The notes under the pieces are model-generated. The model saw nothing but the letters and a program-made list of their open reading frames with translations. It was not told where the DNA came from and searched no databases. Positions 63,006 to 64,000 of a stretch of DNA of 64,000 nucleotides are shown piece after piece. The DNA is from Leisingera sp. NJS204 (GTDB lineage Bacteria > Pseudomonadota > Alphaproteobacteria > Rhodobacterales > Rhodobacteraceae), in NCBI RefSeq assembly GCF_004123675.1, contig NZ_CP035417.1:1417501-1481500 (forward strand). The letters run 5' to 3'. Positions within the stretch are counted from its first letter, which is position 1. Each line of letters opens with the position of its first letter. The position numbers were made by a program, and so were the translations under genes.

Positions 63006-63156
63006 CCTGATGTCCTGGCCTGGGATCGGGCCAGGGAACGGGGCTGAAATCAGGCCCGAAAATCAGCGCGTTTGCCGTATCTTTTGATCCGCGTCAAAGC
63101 GGGTGCGCAGCGCTGCGGATAATCTGCAACCGACCCTGGAAAAAAGGAGCGGGCAG

Positions 63157-63396
63157 ATGTCCAACACCCCCCATGAACTGGCCGAAGAATTCCCCGAAAA
63201 GGCCGTGCAGATCAGTCAGCTGAAACAGGCAGATGCCCATTTCGCCAAGCTGTCGGACGAATACCACGAGGTAAACCGAGCCGTACACCGGGCCGAAACC
63301 AACGTGGAGCCAGTGAGTGCTGAGGCCGAAACCGGCTTGCGCAAACAACGCGCCGCGCTGAAGGACGAGATCTGGGGGATATTGTCGAAGGCGTGA
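63157..63396 (+). CDS. YdcH (DUF465) family small protein
   Basis: A 79-residue, mostly helical, charged protein: FPEKAVQISQLKQADAHFAKLSDEYHEVNRAVHRAE, then LRKQRAALKDEIW, the normal YdcH pattern with a likely coiled-coil hairpin. AAAAGGAGCGG gives a ribosome-binding site before ATG 63157. Function unknown. Confidence 0.82.
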   Translation: MSNTPHELAEEFPEKAVQISQLKQADAHFAKLSDEYHEVNRAVHRAETNVEPVSAEAETGLRKQRAALKDEIWGILSKA

Positions 63397-63415
63397 GAGC
63401 AGATCGTGTTGACGG

Positions 63416-63452
63416 CAGAACGGGGTATCACTGTAGCCCCGTTCTGTTTTTT
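63416..63452 (+). terminator. Intrinsic terminator after the YdcH gene
   Basis: CAGAACGGGG / CCCCGTTCTG, perfect 10-bp arms with an 11-nt loop, followed by TTTTTT. Confidence 0.85.
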
Positions 63453-63486
63453 GAACCTGTTCGGCACTGACTGGCCTAGACCCGTT

Positions 63487-64000
63487 TCAGGGCCGGTCTG
63501 CGTTGCAGGTACCTGAGCCCATCAAGACCGGCATGGATTGCCCGCCGGTGTCCAGGGCAAAGGCCTGTTTCACCCGAATGGAGCCAAGCCCCGCAGCCGT
63601 AAGTGCTGCGCGCATCTGCTGTTCTGTCAGCCCGAAGCCGCCGCTGTCCTGGCCTTGCCAATCCCATTGCATAAACCGGCCGCCGCGCTCAAGCAGGCCT
63701 GAAAGTGCCTTCACGGCAGCTGCGTAGTCCGGCAGGAAGCCGCAGACGGAAGACGCGCAGATCAAATCGAATCCGGAAAGCCGGTCTTTGCCGCCCGCAG
63801 CTCCACCGCCTAGGATGTCCGCGTGGACAGGTGTCACGCTGGGCAGATTCTTGTCCTTCAGGACCGCAATCATCCTGTCCGAGGTGTCAACGGCAATCAC
63901 CTCCTTAACATGCGGTGCAATCAGTTCCGTCAGCAGCCCGGTTCCGCATCCAAAGTCGAGGACACGTTTCGATTGCCAAGCCTCACCGCGTATTCCGGCA
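63487..64000 (-). CDS. Class I SAM-dependent methyltransferase (5' end beyond window)
   Basis: The last 171 residues or so of a methyltransferase. SAM motif I reads RVLDFGCGTGLLTEL near the window edge, followed by the acidic VIAVDTSDRMI (motif II) and FDLICASSVCGFLPDY. The frame continues unbroken past base 64000, so the start is not in the window. The substrate is unknown. Confidence 0.8.
   Translation of the reverse strand, partial: AGIRGEAWQSKRVLDFGCGTGLLTELIAPHVKEVIAVDTSDRMIAVLKDKNLPSVTPVHADILGGGAAGGKDRLSGFDLICASSVCGFLPDYAAAVKALSGLLERGGRFMQWDWQGQDSGGFGLTEQQMRAALTAAGLGSIRVKQAFALDTGGQSMPVLMGSGTCNADRP

Noticed and set aside
1-64000. CRISPR array, prophage or intact insertion sequence
   Set aside because: No regularly spaced repeats, cas genes, phage structural genes or transposase were seen; the only mobile trace is the integrase relic at 1926-2132.

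Overview
The window is a GC-rich chromosomal segment of an alphaproteobacterium, most likely a marine Rhodobacteraceae of the Roseobacter group (Ruegeria, Phaeobacter or Leisingera type). The grounds are a complete choline-to-glycine-betaine locus that includes choline sulfatase (betI, betT, betC, betB, betA), gatCA without gatB beside it, a class A RNase P RNA, Rhodobacterales-type families (DUF4453, DUF1127 next to a LysR gene, DUF2927) and codon use rich in G or C at third positions. This is inference from gene content; no 16S gene is present.

Layout. 1-9.0 kb: two AMP-forming acyl/aryl-CoA ligases, a CbiX-type chelatase, an ABC exporter, an HSL-family esterase, tRNA-Cys and tRNA-Gly, and an integrase relic beside tRNA-Cys. 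9.0-11.6 kb: an ENPP-like phosphodiesterase and a DUF1326/DUF2182 pair. 11.7-16.8 kb: a complete peptide-type ABC importer operon with a Tat-exported binding protein. 17-25 kb: dtd, a small heat-shock protein, then the most interesting block, a five-gene minus-strand operon xpaC - telA - DUF2927 lipoprotein - SPFH/GYF protein - double zinc-ribbon membrane protein, with a possible 24-residue membrane peptide at its head; then a pseudouridine synthase, tadA and a TetR-YciI-tag operon. 27-37 kb: UPF0173 hydrolase, gatCA, an Excalibur lipoprotein and an amidase, rnpB, rpmG, a BI-1 protein, a DUF1127/LysR divergent pair and a quinone oxidoreductase. 37-49 kb: XRE regulator, histidinol phosphatase, two convergent purine deaminases (8-oxoguanine and guanine), mgtE, folate cyclo-ligase, a YmdB phosphodiesterase, two convergent SLC13 transporters and a YebC regulator. 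49-56 kb: small secreted proteins, a membrane ClpP-like protein, nitroreductase, the argP/argO pair, pirin and a DMT exporter. 56-63 kb: the bet locus. The right edge holds a YdcH protein and part of a methyltransferase.

How the genes work together. BetT imports choline, BetC releases choline from choline-O-sulfate, BetA and BetB oxidise choline to glycine betaine, and BetI is the expected repressor, with a 16-bp palindrome between betI and betT. A near-identical palindrome (21 of 23 bases) stands about 50 bp upstream of the distant ENPP-like gene, which suggests that this hydrolase belongs to the same regulon and may feed choline into it. The xpaC-telA operon joins stress-type families with a scaffold (SPFH) and a zinc-ribbon protein and has no established function as a unit.

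Between genes there are two families of structured repeats: tandem double palindromes (43.3, 46.4 and 50.5 kb) and a TTCTGG...AAATA element (31.5, 39.85, 49.3 and 59.6 kb; the two fullest copies carry hairpins with GNRA-type loops). Several copies overlap gene ends or starts: they supply stop codons, a C-terminal tail or a ribosome-binding site. No CRISPR array, intact prophage or intact insertion sequence was seen.
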